Below, one piece after another: positions 21,780-31,397 of a stretch of 64,000 nucleotides of DNA (the first letter of the stretch is position 1; the number at the start of each line of letters is the position of its first letter). The stretch lies in NCBI RefSeq assembly GCF_014905175.1, contig NC_057788.1, positions 13,541,404-13,605,403 on the forward strand. The letters run 5' to 3'. The notes under the pieces are model-generated. The model saw only the letters and a list, made by a program, of their open reading frames with translations. It searched no databases and had not been told where the DNA came from. Source of the DNA: Aphidius gifuensis. Lineage: Eukaryota; Arthropoda; Insecta; Hymenoptera; Braconidae. The translations under genes were made by a program, and so were the position numbers.

Positions 21780-24700
21780 GTGGAGAATCATCCACAAGTC
21801 CTGGTAGAGACAGCTAACCCTCGACCACCAGTACTGCTGACAACAGCCATTACGGATTCACTTGATCGCTGGGGTAGGGTTGTCACTGCTCGAGCATTGC
21901 TGGATCAAGGATCCGAGATTTCACTGGTGTCGGAGGCTCTGGCAAATAGACTAGGACTTAGTCGAACGTCATCTAGTGAAGGCATTGGTAATGCCAAAAC
22001 TAACAGGGTTATTACCATCAGTTGCGATTCCCAAGCAATTGCGAGACAGCTGGGCCCACATAAAACATCTTCAGCTTGCTGATCCTGAGTTTTATGTACC
22101 AGCTCCAATTGATGCTATCTTTGGTGCTGATGTATACAGCACAGTACTAAAAGATGGTGTCAAAAAAGGACCAGAGGGTCAACCAACCGCTCAGAGCACA
22201 GAGCTCGGTTGGGTTTTATCTGGTAATACCCTGAATTTGGAAAATAATACCTCTCTCTGTACAGCATCAAAAAATTATCATCAAGGAGTTTCCTGTCAGA
22301 GAGAGAAAGAGTTGTACAAACTTGTCAAAAGATTTTGGCTGCAAGAAGAGCAGTTTGACACTACAGAGTCATCAGGATTTTCTGATGACATCTGTATGAG
22401 TTATTTCATATCAAATTTATTCAAATTACGAGAGAGATACTCATGGTCGTTTTGTGGGAAGGTATCAATTTAAAAAACCTGTAGACACTTTTGGTAACTC
22501 GTTTGAGTTAGCATTGAGAATGCTTCATAACCAAGAGAAGAGAATGGTCAAAAATCCAACTCTTCAACAGGCATATTGTGAATTCATGACTGAGTATGAA
22601 TCACAGGGTCACATGGTAAAAGCATCACCTGTTGAAGACCATTCTAAGTGTTATTATTTACCACATCACAGTGTCATAAAAGAGTCGAGTACATCAACAA
22701 AATTGAGAGTTGTATTCAATGGTTCACAAAAAACAAATACAGGGGAATCATTGAATGACAACTTATACGAGGGTCCAAAGTTATTAAATTCTCTGGTATC
22801 AGTCCTGACACAGTGGAGAAAGTCACGTTTTGTCTTTTCTTGTGATATCAGGCAAATGTTCAGGCAGATCTTAATACATCCTGAGGATCGAAAATATCAG
22901 AGAATACTTTGAAGAGATACACTCGACTCACCAGTTCAAGAGTATGAGCTTACCACGGTAACTTATGGTACCAAGCCAGCCCCATTCCTGGCTTTGGCTA
23001 CATTGAGACAGCTTGAACTGGAAGAGGGAGATAAGTTTCCACTTGTAAAGTCGGCAATATCACAAGGATCATATATGGATGATATATATGTTGGTGCTGA
23101 CAATTTACAAGAAGGAATTGACAAGGCTGTACAAATTCAAAAGATGCTTTACTCTGGTGGTTTTGAATTGCGAAAATGGATAAGCAATTCAAAGGAGTTA
23201 CTATGTAATATCCCAAAGGATTTCCACGAGAAATCAACCAACCATTTGAGTGAAGATCATGAGATTTTCAGGACACTTGGGCTTAACTGGGATACGACGT
23301 CTGACTGTTTTAGTTACATTCCTATAACATTCAAGGAGCCTAAAACAGTTACTAAAAGAGTCGTGTTAGCTCAAGTGGCTCAAATTTTTGACCCACTTGG
23401 CTGGATTTCCCCAGTAGTTGTAAAGGTTAAATTATACATGCAGTCATTGTGGAAAATCAAACTTGATTGGGATGAGCAAATTCCTGAGAATTTATTGGGT
23501 CCATGGAGAGATTTTATCTCACAACTGAGTCATTTGTCACAGATAAAAATACCACGGTGGTTGAATATCACACCAACAGTCACTTCAATGGAGATTCATG
23601 GATTTGGTGATGCATCTGATGCAGCAATTGGTGCTGTGGTTTACTTGGTGACTATTGATTCTCTTGGTGTTGCTAAGAGTACTATAATGGCATCCAAGTC
23701 GAAACTTGCACCTATCAAATCAGACTCCAACAGCTCCAATAAGTAAAGTTTCAACACCAAGATTGGAGTTGTCAGCAGCAGTACTGTTGGTTAAATTAGT
23801 GAGAGATATTCAACAGAGTTTGGATTGTCAGTCAGCAAGCATACACTTGTGGACTGACTCATCCATTACATATTATTGGATAACTGGTGACGTTAATCGT
23901 TGGAAGACATTTTGTTGGATATATTGCCCGTTAAGGGATTTATATCTGGTATTTAATTTAGGATATATATTTAAATAATCAACACAATAATTTTTTGTCT
24001 TTGTTTTCGTTTAATTTCGATTATCATCATTTAAAATTGTTATTTATAATTTATATTATTATTTAAATTGGTTATCAAATTAGTTTAAATTTATTTATTA
24101 ACTTGAATTTATTTAAGTGATTTTTTGTAAGAAAGAAGAGTGACAAGAGAGTTCCGTAGGCTACGGGATTGCAAATGCAACTGATGCTAGAAAAAGGTCC
24201 AGGACGCTAACCAGCTTCTGGGCCTTAGTAAGGAAAATTCTAGAAGGCCAAACGACGCTTGTATAACCAAGCGTCGCTTGGACCCGACAAAACTTCCAAA
24301 ATGTTATTACATGCATTCTATGGTGTTCCTCGAAAGACTGGGTGGTCTTCGAGATCAGCGGCCTAATCCTCATTGTCCTCAAACTGCAATATTTTTCTAA
24401 TGGCAAACGTTGTCAGTTTGAGGTTAATCGGCATCGGCTCGTGCCGTCAGAGGATTAGACACGCTAGCTCCATGTGTTGGATGTTTTATTTTTTATTTTA
24501 TTTTACATTTTCAACTTATTTTTTCTCAAGTAAATTTTATCTTTTTCTTGCTCTCTCTCTTCTCACATACCTCTCTTTCCGACGGAACACATTTGCCTAT
24601 AATAGAGTGGTATTTATACAAAATACATTGACACAGGCAACCTGGCATCACATACCAGGTGAAGATAATCCAGCTGATGTAGTATCACGTGGTACATCGT

Positions 24701-25081
24701 CATCACAATTATAGATCTTTTGTGGTGGCAGGGTCAGCTTGTTATTAAAATCAAAATGAGTGGCCTGTGTTAAACAATCAAGAGATTGACATGACTCAAG
24801 TTGAAGAGAAACCTTTGGTTTGCAATGCAATGTCAACCATAAGTGAGAGTTATTTAGATAATTTCTCGTCACTGAAAAAAGCTGTAACTGCGGCAGCATG
24901 GTTGAGAAGATTTTACGAGAGTTTTACAGCAAGATATATTGTGGATAGGTCAAGCTGGATTACGTCTGAAAAACGTAAAATTGCATTGCTGGGTTTAATA
25001 ATTAATAATCAACGATTATACTTTCATGAGGTGATTAAACGATTATCAAAGAGTGAAGCACTTTCAAGGTCAAGTCCTTTG
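21780..25081 (+). pseudogene. BEL/Pao pol: protease, RT, RNase H, pre-integrase; broken
   Basis: The protease block ARALLDQGSEISLVSEALAN (21885-21944; DUF1758 type) is followed, after a shift and local deletion near 22000, by PIDAIFGADVYSTVL and TELGWVLSG. A shift near 22440-22460 leads to the reverse transcriptase: YYLPHHSVIKESS, TKLRVVFNGS, FSCDIRQMFRQI. An in-frame TGA stands at 22910-22912 just after EDRKYQRIL. The catalytic YMDDIYVG is at 23072-23095. The Pao connection region has AQIFDPLGWISPVVVK. A shift near 23700-23745 precedes RNase H (PRLELSAAVLL, HLWTDSSITYYWI). The solo LTR cuts the gene after NRWKTF, and the frame resumes with AYNRVVFIQ, WHHIPGEDNPADVVSRG. The last part (24767-25080) is the helical segment before integrase. 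Integrase itself is absent. Confidence 0.88.
23913..24589. mobile_element. Solo LTR, copy 2, inside the BEL element
   Basis: This 677-base LTR has the same TGTTGG...GGAACA ends and the same internal landmarks (TATATTGCCCGTTAAGGG, GAGTTCCGTAGGCTAC, CCAAGCGTCGCTTGGACCCG, GATTAGACACGCTAGCTC) as copy 1 at 14569-15265. CATTT flanks it on both sides (23908-23912, 24590-24594). It interrupts the RNase H coding region, so it is younger than the BEL insertion. The two LTR copies are in the same orientation but in different hosts. Confidence 0.95.
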
Positions 25082-25117
25082 TTTATTCCTTTTACAATCC
25101 ACTTCCTCGCGTCAATA
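25082..25117 (+). repeat. 36-base remnant of the BEL 3' LTR
   Basis: The sequence is identical to the final 36 bases of the 5' LTR (18802-18837). It follows directly on pol coding sequence, so a deletion removed the integrase and the first 399 bases of the 3' LTR. The element's outer end and the target duplication survived. Confidence 0.92.
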
Positions 25118-25122
25118 TTCAT

Positions 25123-25260
25123 ATATGTATAACCATAGAATAAATAAAATAATAATTTCAAAAATATCATCGATAATAATAATATCAATATAATATTAGT
25201 AATAATAACAATAATATTATCGATTTATAATAATATCAGTGAAATTAATAATGATCATTC
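25123..25260. other. A/T-rich junction between BEL element and satellite
   Basis: The stretch is made of AAT/ATT words. Its reverse complement resembles the junction just left of the BEL element (18320-18390). No gene. Confidence 0.5.
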
Positions 25261-27126
25261 AAAAAAAATTGGACCAATACGTATGGGGTCAAAAAAAATT
25301 AAAGCAATACGTATGTGGTCAAAAAAAATTGAAGCAATACGTATAGGGTCAAAAAAAATTAAAGCAATACGTATGGGGCTGAAAAAAAGTAAAGCAATAC
25401 GTATGGGGTCAAAAAAAATAAAGCAATACGTATGGGGCTGAAAAAAATTCAAGCAATACGTATGGGGCTGAAAAAAATAAAAGCAATACGTATGGGGCTG
25501 AAAAAAAGTAAAGCAATACGTATGGGGTCAAAAAAAATTAAAGCAATACGTATGGGGCTAAAAAAAATTAAAGCAATACGTATGGGGCTAAAAAAAATTG
25601 AAGCAATACGTATGGGGCTAAAAAAAATTAAAGCAATACGTATGGGGTCAAAAAAAATTGAAGCAACACGTGTGGAACTAAAAAAAATTCAAGCAATACG
25701 TATGGGGTCAAAAAAAATTCAAGCAATACGTATGGGGCTGAAAAAAATTCAAGCAATACGTATGGGGCTAAAAAAAATAAAAGCAATACGTATGGGGCTG
25801 AAAAAAATTCAAGCAATACGTATGGGGCTGAAAAAAATTCAAGCAATACGTATAGGGCTGGAAAAAATTCAAGCAATACGTATGGGGTTAAAAAAAATTT
25901 AAGCAATACGTATGGGGTCAAAAAAAATTAAAGCAATACGTATGGGGCTAAAAAAAATTGAAGCAATACGTATGGGTCAAAAAAAATTAAAGCAATACGT
26001 ATGGGGCTAAAAAAAATTGAAGCAATACGTATGGGGCTAAAAAAAATTAAAGCAATACGTATGGGGTCAAAAAAAATTAAAGCAATACGTATGGGGCTGA
26101 AAAAAAGCAATACGTATGGGGTCAAAAAATTCAAAAAGCAATAATACGTGGGGCTGAAAAAAATTCAAGCAATACGTATGGGGCTAAAAAGAATAAAAGC
26201 AATACGTATGGGGCTGAAAAAAATTCAAGCAATACGTATGGGGCTGAAAAAAATTCAAGCAATACGTATAGGGCTGGAAAAAATTCAAGCAATACGTATG
26301 GGGTTAAAAAAAATTGAAGCAATACGTATGGGGTTGAAAAAAATTCAAGCAATACGTATGCGGCTAAAAAATTAATATACGTATGGGGTCAAAAAATTCA
26401 AGAAACACGTATGGGGCTGAAAAAAAAGTAAAAAGCAATACGTATGGGGCCAAAAAAAATTGAAGCAATACGTATGGGGCTAAAAATAAAAAAAGCAATA
26501 CGTATGGAAATTTCAAAAAAAATTAAAGCAATACGTATGGGGTCAAAATTAGAAGCAATACGTATGGGGTCAAAAAAAAATAAAGCAATACGTATGGGGC
26601 TAAAAAATTTAAAAACAATACGTATGGGGTCAAAAAAATTGAAACAATACGTATGGGGTTAAAAAATTAATACAATACGTATGGGGTCAAAAAAATTAAA
26701 ACAATACGTATGGGGTCAAAAAAAAAAACAATACGTATGGGGTAAAAAATAAAAGCAATACGTATGGGGCTAAAAAATTTAAAGCAATACGTATGGGGTC
26801 AAAAAATTAAAAACATACGTATGGGGTCAAAAATTGGAAGCAATACGTATGGGGTCAAAAAATTTAATACGTATGGGGTCAAAAAATTGAAGCAATACGT
26901 ATGGGGTGAAGCAATACGTATGGGGCTGAAAAAAATTTAGCAATACGTATGGGGCTGAAAAAAATTTAAGCAATACGTATGGGGCTGAAAAAAATTTAAG
27001 CAATACGTATGGGGCTGAAAAAAATTTAGCAATACGTATGGGGCTGAAAAAAAATTAAAGCAATACGTATGGGGCTGAAAAAAAATTAAAGCAATACGTA
27101 TGGGGCTGACGAAAATTAAAGTAATA
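25261..27126. repeat. Satellite-like array, 30-base unit, about 60 copies
   Basis: The unit is a constant core GCAATACGTATGGGG, then two or three variable bases, then a tract of six or seven A and a short variable end (TTAAA, TTCAA, TTGAA, TAAAA or GTAAA). From 25441 to about 25970 the period is exactly 30; later units drift to 25-31 by A-run changes. The palindrome ATACGTAT is kept in nearly every unit. A block of five units at 25741-25890 is repeated in the same order at about 26154-26303, which shows growth by segmental duplication. The unit length is a multiple of three, so long frames appear on both strands by accident. Confidence 0.97.
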
Positions 27127-27476
27127 TATATGAGGCTTACAAAATAATCATTTCTGATTGTTTTCTAAGTAAATCAACATTCTTAAAATTCAGTGACCAA
27201 AAAACCTAGGCTCCCAGAGACTTCTTATTCACCCCTGCCTGTATTTAGCTATCATCAGTAGTTGAATTCACGAGGTAATAGGGTTTTCTTTGAATTCTTT
27301 CAATTTATTTAAATATTAACGACTTGAACAACTTATCTGTATTATTATTTTTACTATTTTTTTGACTATAATTTTCGGTTAAAAAAAAACTCACGAAAAA
27401 ACCGCGTGAAGCGCGGGTATGCCCCAGTTATATAAATTATAAAACATTTTTCAATGTTGTTAAATATAAATTAAAC
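27127..27476. other. Unique sequence with a Helitron-like terminal hairpin
   Basis: At 27402-27416 there is a perfect 5-base stem with a 5-base loop (CCGCG TGAAG CGCGG), followed by GTATGCCCCAGT. Animal Helitrons often end with such a GC-rich hairpin and CTRR a few bases later; here the terminal word is CCAG in place of CTAG. No Rep/helicase coding sequence and no 5' TC end were seen, so this is a candidate non-autonomous end only. Confidence 0.35.
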
Positions 27477-27677
27477 ATGATAAGTAAAAGATTAGAAACA
27501 GAAGAACGTGATTCAATAAGTCGTGCTAGTTTTAAATGCACTGAATGTTTTGAAACATTTACTGATCTTGAAGCTGATCAATTATTTGATCCAATGACTG
27601 GTAAATTTAGATGTACATCTTGTAATTCAGTTGTTACTTTAAAAATAAATTCTCAGGATTTGAAAATTTTAAATTGA
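27477..27677 (+). pseudogene. TFIIE-alpha zinc-ribbon exon fragment
   Basis: The 66-residue frame (MISKRLETEERDSISRASFK...) carries FTDLEADQLFDPMTGKFRC flanked by two Cys pairs (CTEC and CTSC). This is the zinc-ribbon segment of the large subunit of general transcription factor IIE, almost word for word. The winged-helix domain that should precede it and the acidic C-terminal region that should follow are missing; after CTSCNSVV the sequence departs into KINSQDLKILN and a stop. It is therefore a captured or retro-copied exon. The residues that bind zinc are intact, so loss of the frame is recent or the piece is constrained. No intron signals were identified on either side. Confidence 0.8.
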
Positions 27678-28186
27678 AACTATTCATAAGTAAGTACTAA
27701 AAATGTGTTTATTTTTTTTTTTTAGTCTCTTTTTTTTCTTTTTTTTTAAACTTGAATTTACAGTTTTTATTTAAAGTCTAACTGTGATTTGAAGTCAAGT
27801 CATAATAATATTATAAAAGATATAACAATGATATTGATATTATTAAAATTATAACATCAATATGCGTATTGTGAAACCGTTTGGTATTTGTGGTGATTAA
27901 ATTTCAAGATAAACTGGTTTACTTGACTTTGTGTAAATGTTGCAAATACCAGTTATCAAAATAGTAGATACTATTAAAAAATCAAAAAAATATTATTATT
28001 ATATAAATTGTATTTTTAATCAGTTTAATAAAATAGGTAAAAAATTTATTATTTCATTTGAAAAATTATTTGTAAAATTTAGTTGTGGTTGCTAGTCGGA
28101 AATGAGAATGGAGTTAGTAAATATAATCTTATTTATTTATTTATTTATTTATTTATATTCATTCGTTAGATTTTTTTTTTTTTAAT
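27678..28186. other. Unique A/T-rich DNA
   Basis: I see poly-T runs, a (TTTA)n microsatellite at about 28133-28155 and no coding signal. Confidence 0.6.
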
Positions 28187-28383
28187 ACCGTATTGATACC
28201 GTATTTTGCAACTAAGAAGATGCATTTGGTATTGATACCGTATCGGTATCATAAATTTTTTTGATACCGTATTTATACATAGCAGAGGCCAATTAGGTAT
28301 TGATACCGAAAATACGGTATCAATACGGTATCAAATACGGTATTGATACCGAAAAAAAAAATACCGGTATTTTTGCATCTCTA
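28187..28383. repeat. hAT-type MITE remnant with ATACCG repeats
   Basis: The words ATACCGTAT and GATACCG recur throughout in both orientations, as at 13920-14114. The right end, read in complement, is TAGAGATGCAAAAATACCGG, a hAT-like terminus. The left end is lost in a T-run. It looks like a deletion derivative of the hAT family represented at 14-17.6 kb. Confidence 0.55.
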
Positions 28384-29214
28384 GGTATAATAGTAGATAA
28401 ACCTCGATGTAAGAATATCCCTAAACCAATGTTGTTGCAGAGCGTGTCAATCTCGATAGTCGCCTGGTTGGTGGTAATCGCTAAGAAATATCCAATCGGT
28501 TGAAAATCGTATCACAGAGAAACAACACCCCTGAGAAATTTCACAATCAATTATTTTTATGGGATGAGGAAGGTTAAAATAATAACCGAAATATTAATTT
28601 ATCACCAGGACTGATTTATATTTAGAATTCACTGATATGAATTTTTTTCTATTTATTCTTAGAATGTTAAATTGATTTTATTTATTTCTATATAATTAAT
28701 ATTTGATTTGTTGAAAAAATGATTCTACTTAATTTATGATATGAATAGAACAAAAGTTGTCGCAAGAGTAAAGTTCCTCAAAAATTAAAATTATAATTCC
28801 CATGGAATCAAATATCAAATGAAGGGAGGATCTAAAAAGGGAACATCTCTTTACCAATAATAGATACTGTTTCCCATGATAGTCAGCGTTTATGATTTTT
28901 GCTTGGAAACTAGTGGTAATAAGTGTTAAATTCAACGGACGTATATTATCGACTGGCTGAAGTAAAAATGCAACTACGGCTTGGGGAAAAATAAAAAATC
29001 AGGTTAAAATGCAAAAATAATATGAAAAAGTAAAAATAATGATAAAAAAAATATCAATGATGCTAAAAGTAAAAAATAATTATTAAAAATTAATGGAAAA
29101 AATTTATGTGCTACTCGATATTATAATACGATCCTTGAGTTTAACAATCATTATTTATTTATTAATTTATTCAAATATTAAAATATCAATATGTCACATT
29201 CATTCATTTTATTA
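28384..29214. other. No recognisable gene
   Basis: The part at 28400-28520 has normal base composition, with no frame that I can connect to a family. The rest is A/T-rich. Confidence 0.5.
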
Positions 29215-29660
29215 TACTTCAACTTGGATTTGAGACTTGATAAGAAATTTGAAGTATGATTATCATTACTTTCATTGATTCTCGTTATGTTCAATTTCTT
29301 CGATGGTGGGGGTTTTGTAAAATCGAACATATTGTTGTCAGAACCTTTTATTCTTGGAGTACGTGTGTTTGTCGAATGAGACACTACCCTTCCAATATTT
29401 GCTTGTGGATAAATCTGGATTTTTGTGAATATTGTACGAGAACCCGTTGCTATAATATATCTCCAAGTTGAGACATTTGCACCACAGTTATTTGGCCCAG
29501 CGCACTGGTGAAAGATGTCTTGACACTCCAAAATATCTCGTTCATGTTAATTTATTCGCTTTTGATAGCTGTAAAGAGAATTGACGAATTCCATCATCCA
29601 TTCTATTAGACGTCGAGGTACATCTCCATGCATGGAATCTGAGTAGGGAATTGCAATGTT
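29178..29660 (-). pseudogene. Unidentified coding-like frame in duplicated locus, copy A
   Basis: On the minus strand, 29660 to 29545 reads as YNIAIPYSDSMHGDVPRRL and IEWMMEFVNSLYSYQKRIN, then one TAA, then HERDILECQDIFHQCAGPNN and STWRYIIATGSRTIFTKIQI down to 29178. Copy B has the same frame at about 32360-32020 with several more lesions, including a shift in the MMEFVN segment. The same TAA is present in both copies. The upstream boundary looks like an acceptor (TTTTAAAAG). I do not recognise the protein; it may be a decayed exon of a secreted or mobile-element protein. Confidence 0.35.
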
Positions 29661-30325
29661 GTATCTTTTAAAATAAATTGTTATCAGATCATATTTAAAA
29701 GTCAATTTGTGTATGAATGTTAAAAAATAATAGGTGAAAGAATAATTTATTCAATATTAATGAAAAGATAAATTTAGTCTATCTACAACTGGCTCCCAAC
29801 TAGAAAAACGACGAGTGAGAAAAGTGCAATATTGTATATAAATTAATAATTGTATAAGTACATAATTAAAAAGAGATTACAAATTGTAAAAATTTAGTCG
29901 TAAAGACTTTACAAAAGGCTCAAATTACGAGAGTGAGAAGAGAAAGATTTTATATAAAAGAGATGAATGTATAAATACATTATCAAAAGAAAAAATAAAA
30001 TTGTTAAAAAGATCATATATAAATTGAAAGAAAATCAAAAATAAATTCTGTTAGTAAATATATTAAACTAAAATAATAATAAAGTTGGATACACGTGGCA
30101 ACCAAGTGTTGAACATGCCTTATTTATTTCGTCAGAAATAATCAAAATAATAATAAAATCTTGCACATGAGTCAAAAATAAAATAAAAATGAAAATAATA
30201 ATAGCAGGGTTGGTGATAACGTGGTTGTGATTGAAAAGGCTGAGGTTCATGATCAGAGTACAATAAATCGAAAAAGAGATATTATTGAAGAATCAAGAGA
30301 GATAATAGTAAAAACAATGAACATA
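29215..30325. repeat. Duplicated locus, copy A
   Basis: About 1.1 kb (from TACTTCAACTTGGA to about 30325) is repeated in the same orientation at 31398-33040. Shared blocks include GAACCTTTTATTCTTGGAGT, GGCCCAGCGCACTGG, GACGTCGAGGTACATCTCC and CATGATCAGAGTACAATAAA. Copy A keeps the uninterrupted site ATGATTAT (29256-29263) that is split by a MITE in copy B. After about 30325 the two copies cannot be aligned by eye. Confidence 0.92.
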
Positions 30326-30730
30326 AATCATGGTAAAGTTGTCTGCAACAGATATTCGTGTCACTGTAAAATATTTGGTGGTTTTGACTTGGGTAGTCAA
30401 TTAAAAAATTGTAACCATGAATTGTATTGGCTATTGTCATTTGCCTCATGTCAACGACCAGGTGGCATATTGATGATGATATTAATTCAGCAGGCTGCAC
30501 TGCTATATATTCTATTCAATATTCTGGAAGTTAAATTTAATGGCTTCAAGATGGATGCTACTATTGTAATATGCTGGGAATATTTAAGGAGTAGCATGAA
30601 TTCATCTACATGTTGTAAATCAACAAATAAAATGTGTATTGTTTCTGGAAATGCCACGATACAAGACAAGACGAGAATTGTCTCGATTTACCAAAAAAAT
30701 ATTTCTTCCCGTCTCGATTTTTTCTCGTAA
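30191..30730 (+). pseudogene. Small secreted-type ORF, copy A
   Basis: The start MKIIIAGLVITW (30191) would be a signal-like segment, but relative to copy B about 11 bases are missing right after it, so the frame stops and re-enters at KAEVHDQSTINRKRDIIEES. Beyond 30325 it continues open to 30730 with Cys-containing segments (CNRYSCHCKIFGG, NCNHELYW). I do not know the family. The intact frame in copy B suggests that copy A is the degenerate one. Confidence 0.3.
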
Positions 30731-31194
30731 AAATAGTATATCGTGAGTATACCCTAGAGTAAAGTAGGGATTTATTAAACGCTATGAGTGAGGCGCGAGG
30801 CGGAGTGGAAACATGAGACTTTGAGATTTTCTTTGATGAAATTTATTATGATGTTTGTGTGTTCTAGCCACTTGACAGAGCTTTTTTCATTTTTAATCCC
30901 CTAATAAAAAGTTGGCAGTGATAATTCTAGCATGCATGCCTTTTGCTGCATTGTTCAAATTTTTTGTTGAAATTAAGAAAAAAAATTCTGTTACATAGAA
31001 ATTTTGGTCTAGGAAATAAAAATATTTAAAAGAAGTAAACAACAGTTTGGTTAAAACAAAATATAAATCTCGATTCAAGTATTAGAAACATAGAATAAAG
31101 TGAAAAAAGATTTATTTTATACCAATCATATCCTCCTGTTAAAACAATTGAAGAAATTAAATTATATTTTTTTTTTTTATTAAATCAATTTAAT
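30731..31194. other. No recognisable gene
   Basis: A/T-rich with a GC-richer patch at 30780-30815 (GAGTGAGGCGCGAGGCGGAG). No frame of interest. Confidence 0.5.
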
Positions 31195-31395
31195 TGTCTC
31201 GAAATAAATCAAAAGTATCTAAATTTTAGACACTTTCGTCTTCCTTCGTAACGAGTTTGGTTTAAATAATTACAAAAATGTCTAATATCTAGACACGGTC
31301 GATTTGCTTTGTAACAGATTTTGTTACTTGAAAAGCAAAAATGTCTAAATTCTAGACACTCTTACGTCTTGCTTTGTAACACGTTTGGTTTACAC
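31195..31395. repeat. Three degenerate tandem units of about 65 bases
   Basis: The pattern ATGTCTAAATTCTAGACAC, then about 10 bases, then CTTTGTAACACGTTTGGTTT occurs three times (starts near 31216, 31278 and 31340). Each unit holds a short palindrome centred on CTAAA/ATATCTAGAC. It ends right at the left edge of duplicated copy B. Confidence 0.7.
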
Positions 31396-31397
31396 GG

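Larger units (their letters stand above)
18403..25117 (+). mobile_element. BEL/Pao LTR retrotransposon, internally deleted, with target duplication
   Basis: The left LTR starts at 18403 and ends at 18837. The last 36 bases of that LTR (18802-18837) recur exactly at 25082-25117. The element is bounded by TTCAT on both sides (18398-18402 and 25118-25122), a perfect 5-bp target duplication that fixes its limits. Inside are a gag-like gene, a protease, reverse transcriptase, RNase H and the region before the integrase. The integrase core and all but 36 bases of the 3' LTR have been deleted. A solo LTR lies inside the RNase H region. The element is dead by several stops and shifts. Confidence 0.92.

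Noticed and set aside
25432..25902. Open frame with ten-residue MGLKKIQAIR repeats, and frames on the opposite strand
   Set aside because: The frames exist because the 30-base unit is a multiple of three and lacks stops in several frames. They lose register where unit length changes.
25261..27126. CRISPR-like array (regular repeats with short variable parts)
   Set aside because: The variable parts are A-runs of 6-7 bases with a few changes, not unique spacers; the host is eukaryotic; the period is only 30 bases in total.
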